Shown here piece after piece: positions 14,525 through 21,803 of a stretch of DNA of 33,111 bases (its first letter is position 1; every line of letters starts with the position of its first letter). The notes beneath the pieces are model-generated. The model was not told where the DNA came from, ran no database searches, and saw nothing but the letters and a program-made list of their open reading frames with translations. The position numbers and the translations under genes were made by a program. This DNA comes from Acidimicrobiaceae bacterium (GTDB taxonomy: Bacteria; Actinomycetota; Acidimicrobiia; Acidimicrobiales; Aldehydirespiratoraceae), in assembly GCA_009843735.1 (NCBI GenBank), contig VYCW01000081.1:1-33111 (forward strand). The letters are read 5' to 3'.

Positions 14525-15449
14525 CGGCAGCCGCAGAGTAGAAGCCAAGCTTCTCGAGCGCCACTCGTATCGTACGCTCAAGGGCTTCTTGGGACGGTGC
14601 GGCAGGTCCAATCGTAATTGTCGATTCAGTAGCATCGAGCATCCCTTTCAGCTTCAGGCGGTCGTCATAGCAATAGTGTCTAACTGAAGATCCTCCGTGT
14701 GCTCGATCGAAGTCTATGTGAATGTTCGCGAGGGGCTGTTGCTGCTTCAAGACCACGAGTCTACATTCGTGCTCATACTCATAATCTTCTGACTTGTATA
14801 GATGACGAATTGAATTCAATGCCTCAGCTATTAGGTCAGCCAAGCGGGAACCTATCGGTGATGAGGGCTCGATAAGCGGGTCAACTTGACTGAGAAATCC
14901 TCGCAGGCTTTCGGCAGTAGCTTCCACTTCATATTGACCGTAGAGAACCTTCTGGAGACCTCGTGAGGAAGCTAAGAACTCGATGGAGCATCCGCGACCC
15001 GAATCGCCATATGTGCGCCAGTATACAAGATCATCGCGACATGGTCGGTCACTCTCGCTTGGATCTGAAATGACGAATGAGGCGATGTAGACCGGCATTG
15101 GTGTCGCAGCCTTAAGCCAACTATAGTCAGATAGCCATTGAGAGTGTTGATCAAAGTACGCGCCTTCGCTGGGGTCGTTGGAGTTGTCTGAGTCGTACAG
15201 CCTTATCCTCCCATTCTTAAACATCGAGAACAAGCATGACGCGCTTGTGTAGTGAACGACACGTTCTTGTGATTTCGCTAGCTCATGACGATGACTGACA
15301 ATCATGTGGAGAATGTCAGCTGCCACTGGCAGGATGAAGCTCTCCATGAATTGCGCGACACGGTACGTGTCACCAGTCTGATCGAAATTGTGCTGTGCGG
15401 CTTCGATCAACCTCTTGAGGTAATCGAGATCGGTATTCCTGTGTGTCAA
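14490..15449 (-). CDS. DUF2971 domain protein
   Basis: 319 residues from a TTG at 15449, supported by GGAG six bases upstream; no ATG or GTG start gives the full domain. Typical DUF2971 motifs are VVHYTSASCLFSMFKNG with HYT at 66-68, IRLYDSDNSNDPSEG (82-96) and LVYWRTYGDSGRGCSIEF (141-158). The family is frequent in defence islands and its function is not established. The HYT followed by spaced polar motifs resembles, loosely, the H-Y-[ET] layout of ADP-ribosyltransferases; this is only a hypothesis. It lies 21 bases after hsdM on the same strand and so probably belongs to the restriction-modification transcript. The gene is less G+C-rich than hsdM. It overlaps the JAB-E1 gene tail to tail by 35 bases. 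Confidence 0.83.
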   Translation of the reverse strand: MTHRNTDLDYLKRLIEAAQHNFDQTGDTYRVAQFMESFILPVAADILHMIVSHRHELAKSQERVVHYTSASCLFSMFKNGRIRLYDSDNSNDPSEGAYFDQHSQWLSDYSWLKAATPMPVYIASFVISDPSESDRPCRDDLVYWRTYGDSGRGCSIEFLASSRGLQKVLYGQYEVEATAESLRGFLSQVDPLIEPSSPIGSRLADLIAEALNSIRHLYKSEDYEYEHECRLVVLKQQQPLANIHIDFDRAHGGSSVRHYCYDDRLKLKGMLDATESTITIGPAAPSQEALERTIRVALEKLGFYSAAAVKFSRISFRRN

Positions 15450-15470
15450 TGGATTCTCCGCTCAAGGGCG

Positions 15471-16931
15471 TCACCCGACAGCTCTCGTGTCTGGCGCCGC
15501 GTCGGCTGTGGCGGAGAGGGAGTCGGTGAGGGCTTGGATTTCGGCTAGGGCGGATTGGAGGTCTTCGGCGATCTCGGCGGCTAGGACGGCTGGAGGTGGG
15601 AGGTTGCCGATGTCCTCGAGGCTGTCATCGCGGAGCCAGAAGAGGTCGAGGCTGACCTTGTCGCGGGCCATGATTTCGTCGTAGGTGTAGCGCTTGAAGC
15701 GTTCGGACTCTTGGCGCTGGTGGCGGTCGGTGGGGTTGTAGCAGGAGACGAAGTCGTCAAGGTCGGCCCTGGTCAGCGGGTTCTGTTTGAGGGTGAAGTG
15801 CTTGTTGGTACGCAGGTCGTAGACCCACAGCTCTCGGGTCCAGGCCTGCTCCGCGCCTTCCCGGCGGCGGAAGAACAGCACGTTGGCCTTCACGCCTTGG
15901 GCGTAGAAGATGCCAGTGGGCAGGCGTAGCAGGGTGTGGACCTCGCAGTCGTGTAATAGCCGGCGGCGGATGGTCTCGCCAGCGCCGGCTTCGAACAGAA
16001 CGTTGTCGGGCACTACGACAGCGGCCGCTCCGCCGACTTTGAGCAGGCCCACGACATGCTGAACGAAGTTTAGTTGCTTGTTGCGGGTCGTCGCCCAGAA
16101 GTCCTCGCGCTCGTAGCTGTCCGATGAGGACCGGCCGAACGGTGGGTTGGTGAGCACCATGTCGAAGCGCTCGCCGCCAGGATGGGAGCGCAGGGCATCG
16201 TCGATGTGGATGGGGGAGTCGGACTCGGGGCTCTCGATGCCATGGAGCAGCAGGTTCATTGCGCACAGCCGGGCCGGCAGGTCGGCTATCTCCCAGCCCG
16301 TGAACGCGCCGGAGCGCAGATGGGCCACCTGGTCGGGCTCCAGAGGAGTGAAGCGTTCGATGATCGAACGGTAGGCGCCCAAGAAGAAGCCGCCGGTGCC
16401 GCAGGCCGGATCGCAGATGCGGTCGCCGGGCTCGGGGAGCATCACGTCGACGATGGCCGAGATCAGCGCCCTCGGCGTGAAGTACTGGCCCGCTCCCCGG
16501 GCGCCCTCCTGAGCGGTCTTCTCGATCAGGCCCTCGTACGCGGCGCCCTTGACGTCGGCGTCGTAGCTGAGCCACTCATGCTTGTCGATGAAGTCCTTGA
16601 TGAGCTGCTCCAGCTTGGCCGGGGTCTGGATCCGGTTGCGGGCCTTGTGGAAGACCACACCCAACATGTCATCGCCCGCTCCGAGTTCCGAGAGGGCCTC
16701 GCTGTAGTGGGCTTCGAGCTCGGCGCCCGACCGGGAGAGCAGCGACTGCCAGTCGTGCTCGATGGGCACCACCCGCTCACCGCCCAGCAGCTCGTGCTGC
16801 TCGTCGGACATCTTCAGGAACAGTAGGTAGGTGAGTTGCTCCAGGTAGTCGCCGTAGGACAGCCCGTCGTCGCGCAATACATCGCAGAAGTCCCACAGCC
16901 TCTGCACCAGCACCTTCGCGTCGGAGGTCAT
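15471..16931 (-). CDS. hsdM: Type I restriction-modification system methyltransferase subunit
   Basis: 486 residues, normal for HsdM. The N-terminal helical domain (1-140, with YLEQLTYLLFLKMSDE) is followed by the adenine methyltransferase domain: YFTPRALISAIVDVM, the SAM-binding DPACGTGGF (174-182), and the catalytic NPPF (262-265). It methylates adenine in the sequence chosen by HsdS, protecting host DNA. The C-terminal helix (near 455-480) contains the segment that reappears in decayed form at 12218-12292. The start overlaps the hsdS stop by four bases (ATGA). Composition matches hsdR rather than the A+T-richer genes to its left. Confidence 0.95.
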   Translation of the reverse strand: MTSDAKVLVQRLWDFCDVLRDDGLSYGDYLEQLTYLLFLKMSDEQHELLGGERVVPIEHDWQSLLSRSGAELEAHYSEALSELGAGDDMLGVVFHKARNRIQTPAKLEQLIKDFIDKHEWLSYDADVKGAAYEGLIEKTAQEGARGAGQYFTPRALISAIVDVMLPEPGDRICDPACGTGGFFLGAYRSIIERFTPLEPDQVAHLRSGAFTGWEIADLPARLCAMNLLLHGIESPESDSPIHIDDALRSHPGGERFDMVLTNPPFGRSSSDSYEREDFWATTRNKQLNFVQHVVGLLKVGGAAAVVVPDNVLFEAGAGETIRRRLLHDCEVHTLLRLPTGIFYAQGVKANVLFFRRREGAEQAWTRELWVYDLRTNKHFTLKQNPLTRADLDDFVSCYNPTDRHQRQESERFKRYTYDEIMARDKVSLDLFWLRDDSLEDIGNLPPPAVLAAEIAEDLQSALAEIQALTDSLSATADAAPDTRAVG

Positions 16932-18211
16932 GCCGTAACTTTCTGTCGCTTCGGCGTGGCCGTGCGGGAGGCCGCGATGCGTTCTAGCAAGACCGACGCG
17001 GGCTCGTCGTAAGGGCTCTGCGGCACAAGTTGGCCTGCGAACGCGGCGGCGAGAACAGCTCGTCGGAGCGAGTCTGCCCGTTGGCGAGCGCTACTCACGC
17101 CGGCCTGGACTTCCATAACGGCCTTGATCTCCTGGGAGACCCGCCCAACAATCGTCTGTTGTTCTGCAATCGACGCAGGAATCGGAATCTCAAGTTCCTC
17201 TATTGTTCTCTGGCTTATCTTTGGCATCGAGCCTGCTATTCCCTGAGCCGAAAGGCGGAAGTAGCGGCGGACACTTGACGACCGCAAAGCGAACTCGAGG
17301 TATGCCGGCAGCAGGGTGTGGTCGGTCCTAACGCGAATGAGCAGGTCTGAGAATACTGCCCAGCCGCTTGGCCCAGAATACAGCGCAGCTGTCCCGACGA
17401 GTTCGGGCGTATTCGACCGCTGAACCAGTATGTCACCGGATTGCAGTGTCAGTTGGTCTCGCTGTGCCTGCGGTACGGCTGCAGTCCTCGTGTTGTCCTC
17501 GGTGAATGCGCGATTGGTCACGGCCGTAAGTGTCAAGACACGCGTATTCCCAGCAGACGAACGCGGCGGGGAGAACCCGTTACGAAGTGGCTCAGATAGA
17601 CGGTCGCCCAGTCGGTGTACTTGACCCCTCATCGCTTCGTTGATGACTGCTTGTTCCAGTACCTCCGTTTGTCTCGCAACACTCCGCAGGTTGGTGTAGA
17701 CGGCGTCGAGGCGGGAAAGGTTTTCTTCGATGGCGACGACGATCCGCTGCTGCTCCGCTAGCGGTGCAACCGGAATTGGTTGCTGCAGAATGGGGCCTGA
17801 CTTTGCTCGTGTGTGCGAGCCGGTGGCTCCTTCAACGGACAGCTTGATCCAGTCTCGGAAGCTCGGTGAGGACAGATACTGCTGAATGAAGCTCGACATT
17901 CGTGGCTCGTGCGGTCGAAGCACCAAGTATTCGGTGGACGCGATTTGTGGATTGCCCTCAGTTCTTCCGACGACCCACACGCGATTGATGCGTGGATTGA
18001 TCTTGCAGAGCAGCACGTCATCCGGCTCGACGCCTCGCTTGCCGCTCTTGATTTGAGTTCCGTCGATCCGCTCCGGGCGCCCCGAGGAGAACGTTGGCAC
18101 GCTATAGAGGTCGTAGGTAGTCCCGGGTTCTGGCGTCAGCTGACCACGGATCTCAACTCCGAGGTCGCTGAGCTTCGCCCATTCCCAGCCGGAGGGTAGG
18201 TCGGCCGTCAT
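16928..18211 (-). CDS. hsdS: Type I restriction-modification system specificity subunit
   Basis: 427 residues from the ATG at 18211, which overlaps the hsdR stop (ATGA). The protein starts MTADLPSGWEWAKLSDLG, typical for HsdS; the open frame continues upstream only inside hsdR and that part is not protein-like. Two target-recognition domains (about 1-150 and 205-360) are each followed by a conserved helical region: PLAEQQRIVVAIEENLSRLD and PASIAEQQTIVGRVSQEIKA. These set the distance between the two half-sites of the bipartite DNA target, which cannot be predicted by eye. The TRD-coding region (17100-18100) is less G+C-rich than the ends, as is common for exchanged recognition domains. Confidence 0.94.
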   Translation of the reverse strand: MTADLPSGWEWAKLSDLGVEIRGQLTPEPGTTYDLYSVPTFSSGRPERIDGTQIKSGKRGVEPDDVLLCKINPRINRVWVVGRTEGNPQIASTEYLVLRPHEPRMSSFIQQYLSSPSFRDWIKLSVEGATGSHTRAKSGPILQQPIPVAPLAEQQRIVVAIEENLSRLDAVYTNLRSVARQTEVLEQAVINEAMRGQVHRLGDRLSEPLRNGFSPPRSSAGNTRVLTLTAVTNRAFTEDNTRTAAVPQAQRDQLTLQSGDILVQRSNTPELVGTAALYSGPSGWAVFSDLLIRVRTDHTLLPAYLEFALRSSSVRRYFRLSAQGIAGSMPKISQRTIEELEIPIPASIAEQQTIVGRVSQEIKAVMEVQAGVSSARQRADSLRRAVLAAAFAGQLVPQSPYDEPASVLLERIAASRTATPKRQKVTA

Positions 18212-21057
18212 GCGGCTAGGGCGAGGGTTAGTTCTTCGAGCAGGGGGGTGAGGTCGTTGCCGAAGAGTTGGCGGGCGCGGCCTAGGCCGCCGTGGGTGCT
18301 GAAGGGTGGGTTCTGCAGGTCTGCGGGGGCGGCGGTGAGGCTTGCGGCGATGTGTTCTTTGATGAGGTGGAGGTAGGCGGTTTGTTCGTCGGTGAAGTGC
18401 CGGTCCAGTGTCTGTTGCTGGTGGAGCCAGGACTCGAAGCGCTCGTTTACCAGGTCGGGGTAGGCGACCAGTTCGTTCGTGTGGCCGAGCGTGTGGCGGA
18501 CGAGGCTCACGAGATCCGTGCTGACGCGGTGGCCTGAGCCTTTGACTTTGGAGGCGTCGAGGGTCTCGTAGGCCTGCCACAGCGCCTCCGTGGTCCAGCG
18601 ATGAGGTGGGCGGCCGATGGCCTGGGCCAGTTCCCTGATGTCGGTGTAGGTGAGCCCACCACCATAGGGCTGGCTGTAGAGAACCTGTAGGGCGGTGATC
18701 TCGTCCTTGTTGTCCTCGATGAACTGGCGAAACGACTGGGTCTGCTCCCGGGCCCGGTCAGCGGCCTCGCGGGAGTATTCGCCCGAGATCACCTTGTCTT
18801 TGGACGCGGTGTCCATCACCTGCTCGTAGCTGCGGCGGATGTCGATGAGCTTCTCCCGTAGTTCGGCATTGCCGGCAATCGGCTGCACTGCCTCGGTGAT
18901 CATGCGCTTGGCGGTGGCCTTCACCTGTTCGGGGGTTGGGTCGTCGGTTCCGGTCTCGGCTGCGGCCTCGGTGTGCTGGCGGTCGGGGTCTAGTGCGTCG
19001 GTGATCTGGCGGACCAGGTCGTCTAGCCCGATCCCGGCGACCTTCTCGACGGCGGCCCGGTCCTCCGCAGTGATTCGGCGGTTCAGGCGGGACAGGCGCG
19101 ACGCCACTGACGACACGACCGCCTCCTCGGTGGAGCCGACGCCGATCTGGTTCAGCAGCCGGTCGAAGCTGACGCCCTTCTTGCGTTCGAGCGGCACGGT
19201 GTCATGCAGGCCGGCGTCGGTCACCCCCACCGCGTCGACGATCACGAAGCGGTCCTTGACCCTGGCGTCGGGCGTCACGGCCCGCAGGTCGTTCTCGTCG
19301 ATCACCCGCACGCCCCGGCCCTTCATCTGCTCGAAGAAGTTACGGCTGCGCACCATGCGCATGAACACCACGCACTCGATCGGCTTCACATCGGTGCCGG
19401 TGGCGATCATGTCCACGGTCACCGCGATGCGGGTCGGATAGTTGGTGCGGAACTGCTGGAGCAGATCCTCGGGCTTGTTGCCGGCGTCACCGGACTTGTA
19501 GGTGATCTTCACTGCGCCCTCGTTGCTCAATCCGAACTCCTGGCGCACGACTTGGACGATGTCGTCGGCGTGGCTGTCGTCCTTGGCGAAGATCAGCGTC
19601 TTGGGAATGTGCGTGAGCAGGCCGTCGTCGCGGCGCTCACGGTCATCGAAGATCACCGGCAGCGAGTCGCGCAGGGTGCGCACCACGGTGCGGATCTGGT
19701 CGGGGGCCACCACCTCGCGGTCGAGCTCGGCCGCGTTGTAGTCGATGTCCTCGTCAACCTTCTCCAGGCGGAGCTGGCGGGTCTCTCGGTCACGGAACTC
19801 GGTCACGAAATCGGCCGGGACGGTGCCGCCGGATTCGGTGATCTCGGTGCGGATGCGGAACACGTCGAAGTCCACGTTCACCCGGTCGGCCACCGCCTGC
19901 TCGTGGCCGTACTCCATCACCATGTTCTGGTCGAAGAACGCGAAGGTCTGGATGCCCGGCGTGGCGGTGAGCCCCACGAGGAAGGCGTCGAAGTACTCCA
20001 GCACCTGGCGCCACACCCCGTAGATCGAGCGGTGGCACTCGTCGATGATGATCAAGTCGTAGAACTCGATGGGTACCTTCGGGTTGTAGGACACCTCCAC
20101 CGGCTGTTCGGGCGCAGTTTCGAAACCGGTCTGCTCGTCAAGGCTCTCGTCGTAGTCGTCGTCGCCTCGCAGGATCGAATACAGCCGCTGGATGGTGGAC
20201 ACATGCACCTTGGTGGCCGTCTCGTCGGCTATATCCAGCCGTGAGGTCGCGAGCCGGCGGACGTTGTACAACTCGGTGAACTTGCGGCGGTCGTCGGGAA
20301 CGGTGAAGTCCTCGAACTCCCGGACCGCCTGACGGCCCAGGTTGGCCCGGTCCACCAGGAACAGGATCCGCCGGGCACCGGCGTGGCGCACCAGCCGGTA
20401 GCAGACGTTGGCCGCGGTGAACGTCTTGCCCGCTCCGGTGGCCATCTGGATGAGCGCCCGAGGGCGGTTCTCCTGTAGAGACTCCTCCAGGTTGCGGATT
20501 GCCTCGGCCTGTGCCGGCCACAGCCCAGGCGCTTCGGGCTCCAGTTCAGGCAGCAGTGGCAGGCCGGCTCGCAGGGTGCTGTAGTCGCCCAGCCGCACAT
20601 GCTCGTCAACCCAGTGGGCCAGCATCTCGGGCCGGTGGAACGTGAACACCCGCCGGCTGGCCGGAACCGGGTCGAGTCCACAGGTGAAGCGGGTCTCGGC
20701 GCCGGTCGACTCGTAACCGAACGGCAGCGCCCCGTCCACCTCGAACGCGGGCAACCAGTCCGGAGAGGAGACTTGGTACTTGCGGGTCTGAGGCTCGACA
20801 CCGGTGAGCGTGCTGCCGGCCTTCTTGGCCTCGATCACCCCGACGGCCTGGCGATCCACGAACAGCACGTAGTCGGCCGGACCGGCGTCGGTGGGCACCT
20901 CACGCACCGCCACGCCCCGCGCGGCGGCCACGGCAGCGTGCTTGTAGTCCTGCACTTCCCAGCCGCACGCCACGAGCTGCTCATCGATCTCCATCCGAGC
21001 GCGCTGCTCTGGATCGAGATACTTCGACGACGGGTCGGAGGCGTCAGCGGAAGGCAC
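18208..21057 (-). CDS. hsdR: Type I restriction-modification system restriction subunit (EcoEI-like)
   Basis: 949 residues from a GTG at 21057. The N-terminal nuclease domain has D62 and E76-A-K78 (VIEAKK), a PD-(D/E)XK core. Then comes the SF2 motor: Walker A MATGAGKT (205-212), DECH (339-342), TATP (364-367), and later TGTDVKP and MKGRGVR. The C-terminal third resembles the EcoEI R C-terminal domain, which binds the methylase core. It translocates and cuts unmodified DNA when bound to HsdS and HsdM. It is the first gene of the R-S-M unit, with about 210 bases of non-coding DNA upstream toward hicA. No ribosome binding site is obvious. Confidence 0.94.
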   Translation of the reverse strand: MPSADASDPSSKYLDPEQRARMEIDEQLVACGWEVQDYKHAAVAAARGVAVREVPTDAGPADYVLFVDRQAVGVIEAKKAGSTLTGVEPQTRKYQVSSPDWLPAFEVDGALPFGYESTGAETRFTCGLDPVPASRRVFTFHRPEMLAHWVDEHVRLGDYSTLRAGLPLLPELEPEAPGLWPAQAEAIRNLEESLQENRPRALIQMATGAGKTFTAANVCYRLVRHAGARRILFLVDRANLGRQAVREFEDFTVPDDRRKFTELYNVRRLATSRLDIADETATKVHVSTIQRLYSILRGDDDYDESLDEQTGFETAPEQPVEVSYNPKVPIEFYDLIIIDECHRSIYGVWRQVLEYFDAFLVGLTATPGIQTFAFFDQNMVMEYGHEQAVADRVNVDFDVFRIRTEITESGGTVPADFVTEFRDRETRQLRLEKVDEDIDYNAAELDREVVAPDQIRTVVRTLRDSLPVIFDDRERRDDGLLTHIPKTLIFAKDDSHADDIVQVVRQEFGLSNEGAVKITYKSGDAGNKPEDLLQQFRTNYPTRIAVTVDMIATGTDVKPIECVVFMRMVRSRNFFEQMKGRGVRVIDENDLRAVTPDARVKDRFVIVDAVGVTDAGLHDTVPLERKKGVSFDRLLNQIGVGSTEEAVVSSVASRLSRLNRRITAEDRAAVEKVAGIGLDDLVRQITDALDPDRQHTEAAAETGTDDPTPEQVKATAKRMITEAVQPIAGNAELREKLIDIRRSYEQVMDTASKDKVISGEYSREAADRAREQTQSFRQFIEDNKDEITALQVLYSQPYGGGLTYTDIRELAQAIGRPPHRWTTEALWQAYETLDASKVKGSGHRVSTDLVSLVRHTLGHTNELVAYPDLVNERFESWLHQQQTLDRHFTDEQTAYLHLIKEHIAASLTAAPADLQNPPFSTHGGLGRARQLFGNDLTPLLEELTLALAA

Positions 21058-21195
21058 CGGCGGGCATCGTAGGCCGTCGAGTCACGCTGTGATCGATAAC
21101 GGCGACTACAGCGCCAGTTGCGAGACGTGGCGGCTCGGTAGGCGGCTACAACCGGGCTGTTGGCGGGCGGTGTGGCGCCATCCAACAGCGCTGCC

Positions 21196-21241
21196 ATAAT
21201 GCTCTGAATAGCAATAGAAATAGTTTATAATGCTGAGATTA
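21196..21241. repeat. Direct repeat ATAATGCT and inverted TAAT/ATTA upstream of hicA, possible operator
   Basis: ATAATGCT occurs at 21196-21203 and 21227-21234, and TAAT-GCTGAG-ATTA forms a small inverted repeat at 21229-21242. They surround the predicted promoter of the toxin-antitoxin pair, where an autoregulator could bind. The stretch is conspicuously A+T-rich for this genome. Confidence 0.35.
21204..21231 (+). promoter_or_regulatory. Likely promoter of hicA-hicB
   Basis: A perfect -10 TATAAT at 21226-21231 with a weaker -35-like CTGAAT at 21204-21209, separated by 16 bases. It lies about 40 bases before the hicA start in the only strongly A+T-rich intergenic stretch of the right half. 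Confidence 0.5.
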
Positions 21242-21270
21242 TCTTGAAAACTGCTGAGAATGGAGTCTCG

Positions 21271-21522
21271 ATGTCGCGGCATGAGAAGCGCCTAGCGAAG
21301 ATGAGACAGAATCCGAGCGACGTTGCATGGGCTGATCTCGTCGCTATGTGCGACCTATGCTTCGGCATGCCGCGACGGGGCAGGGGCAGCCACCTGATCT
21401 ACGACACTCCTTGGATGGATCATCCGCTGCTGGTGCTGCAGCCACGTAAGGGCAAGGCGAAGCCCTACCAGGTGCGGCAGGTTCTGCGGGCTTTGGACGT
21501 GATGGAGGGCAACGATGGGTGA
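21271..21522 (+). CDS. hicA: HicA-like toxin (mRNA interferase)
   Basis: 83 residues from the ATG at 21271, with GGAG six bases upstream; a TTG at 21244 is in frame but less likely. The dsRNA-binding-like HicA fold is suggested by RGRGSHLIYDTPW, where the histidine after Gly-Ser is the catalytic residue of the family, and by KPYQVRQVLRALDVMEG at the end. HicA toxins cut mRNA and stop growth unless bound by HicB. The stop overlaps the next gene by eight bases, a typical hicA-hicB arrangement. Confidence 0.82.
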   Translation: MSRHEKRLAKMRQNPSDVAWADLVAMCDLCFGMPRRGRGSHLIYDTPWMDHPLLVLQPRKGKAKPYQVRQVLRALDVMEGNDG

Positions 21523-21757
21523 GCATGGGTACCGCTACTGGACTGAGTGGTCCGAGGAGGACGGCGAATGGGTCGGCCTGTGCGACGGATTCCCTCTGAT
21601 CAGCTGGCTTGAACCGGATCGGGAAGCGGCGGAGGAAGGGATCCGGGCTGTGGTCGCCGAGGTGATCGAGCACCTGCGGGCGCAAGGCAAGGACTTGCCC
21701 GAGCCCGGCGTCGAATGGCCGCCGCGCCCCGCGGTCAAGCCCTCCCAGCTGGCCTGA
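21515..21757 (+). CDS. hicB: HicB-like antitoxin
   Basis: 80 residues with the HicB partial RNase H-like fold: YRYWTEWSEEDGEWVGLCDGFP, then SWLEPDREAAEEGIRAVVAEVIEHL and a short basic/proline tail. Classic HicB proteins often have a C-terminal DNA-binding domain; here the chain ends soon after the fold, so it may neutralise the toxin without binding the promoter itself. It overlaps hicA by eight bases. It is convergent with the lipoprotein gene and marks the right end of the accessory island. Confidence 0.8.
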   Translation: MGEHGYRYWTEWSEEDGEWVGLCDGFPLISWLEPDREAAEEGIRAVVAEVIEHLRAQGKDLPEPGVEWPPRPAVKPSQLA

Positions 21758-21803
21758 GTCTGGACTCGTCATCTGCAGGCTGGGATGATCTCTAGAGGGC
21801 TGC

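Noticed and set aside
18212-18580. Upstream in-frame extension of hsdS.
   Set aside because: It lies inside hsdR in another frame, is Arg/Pro-rich and unlike any HsdS N-terminus; the ATG at 18211 gives the typical start.
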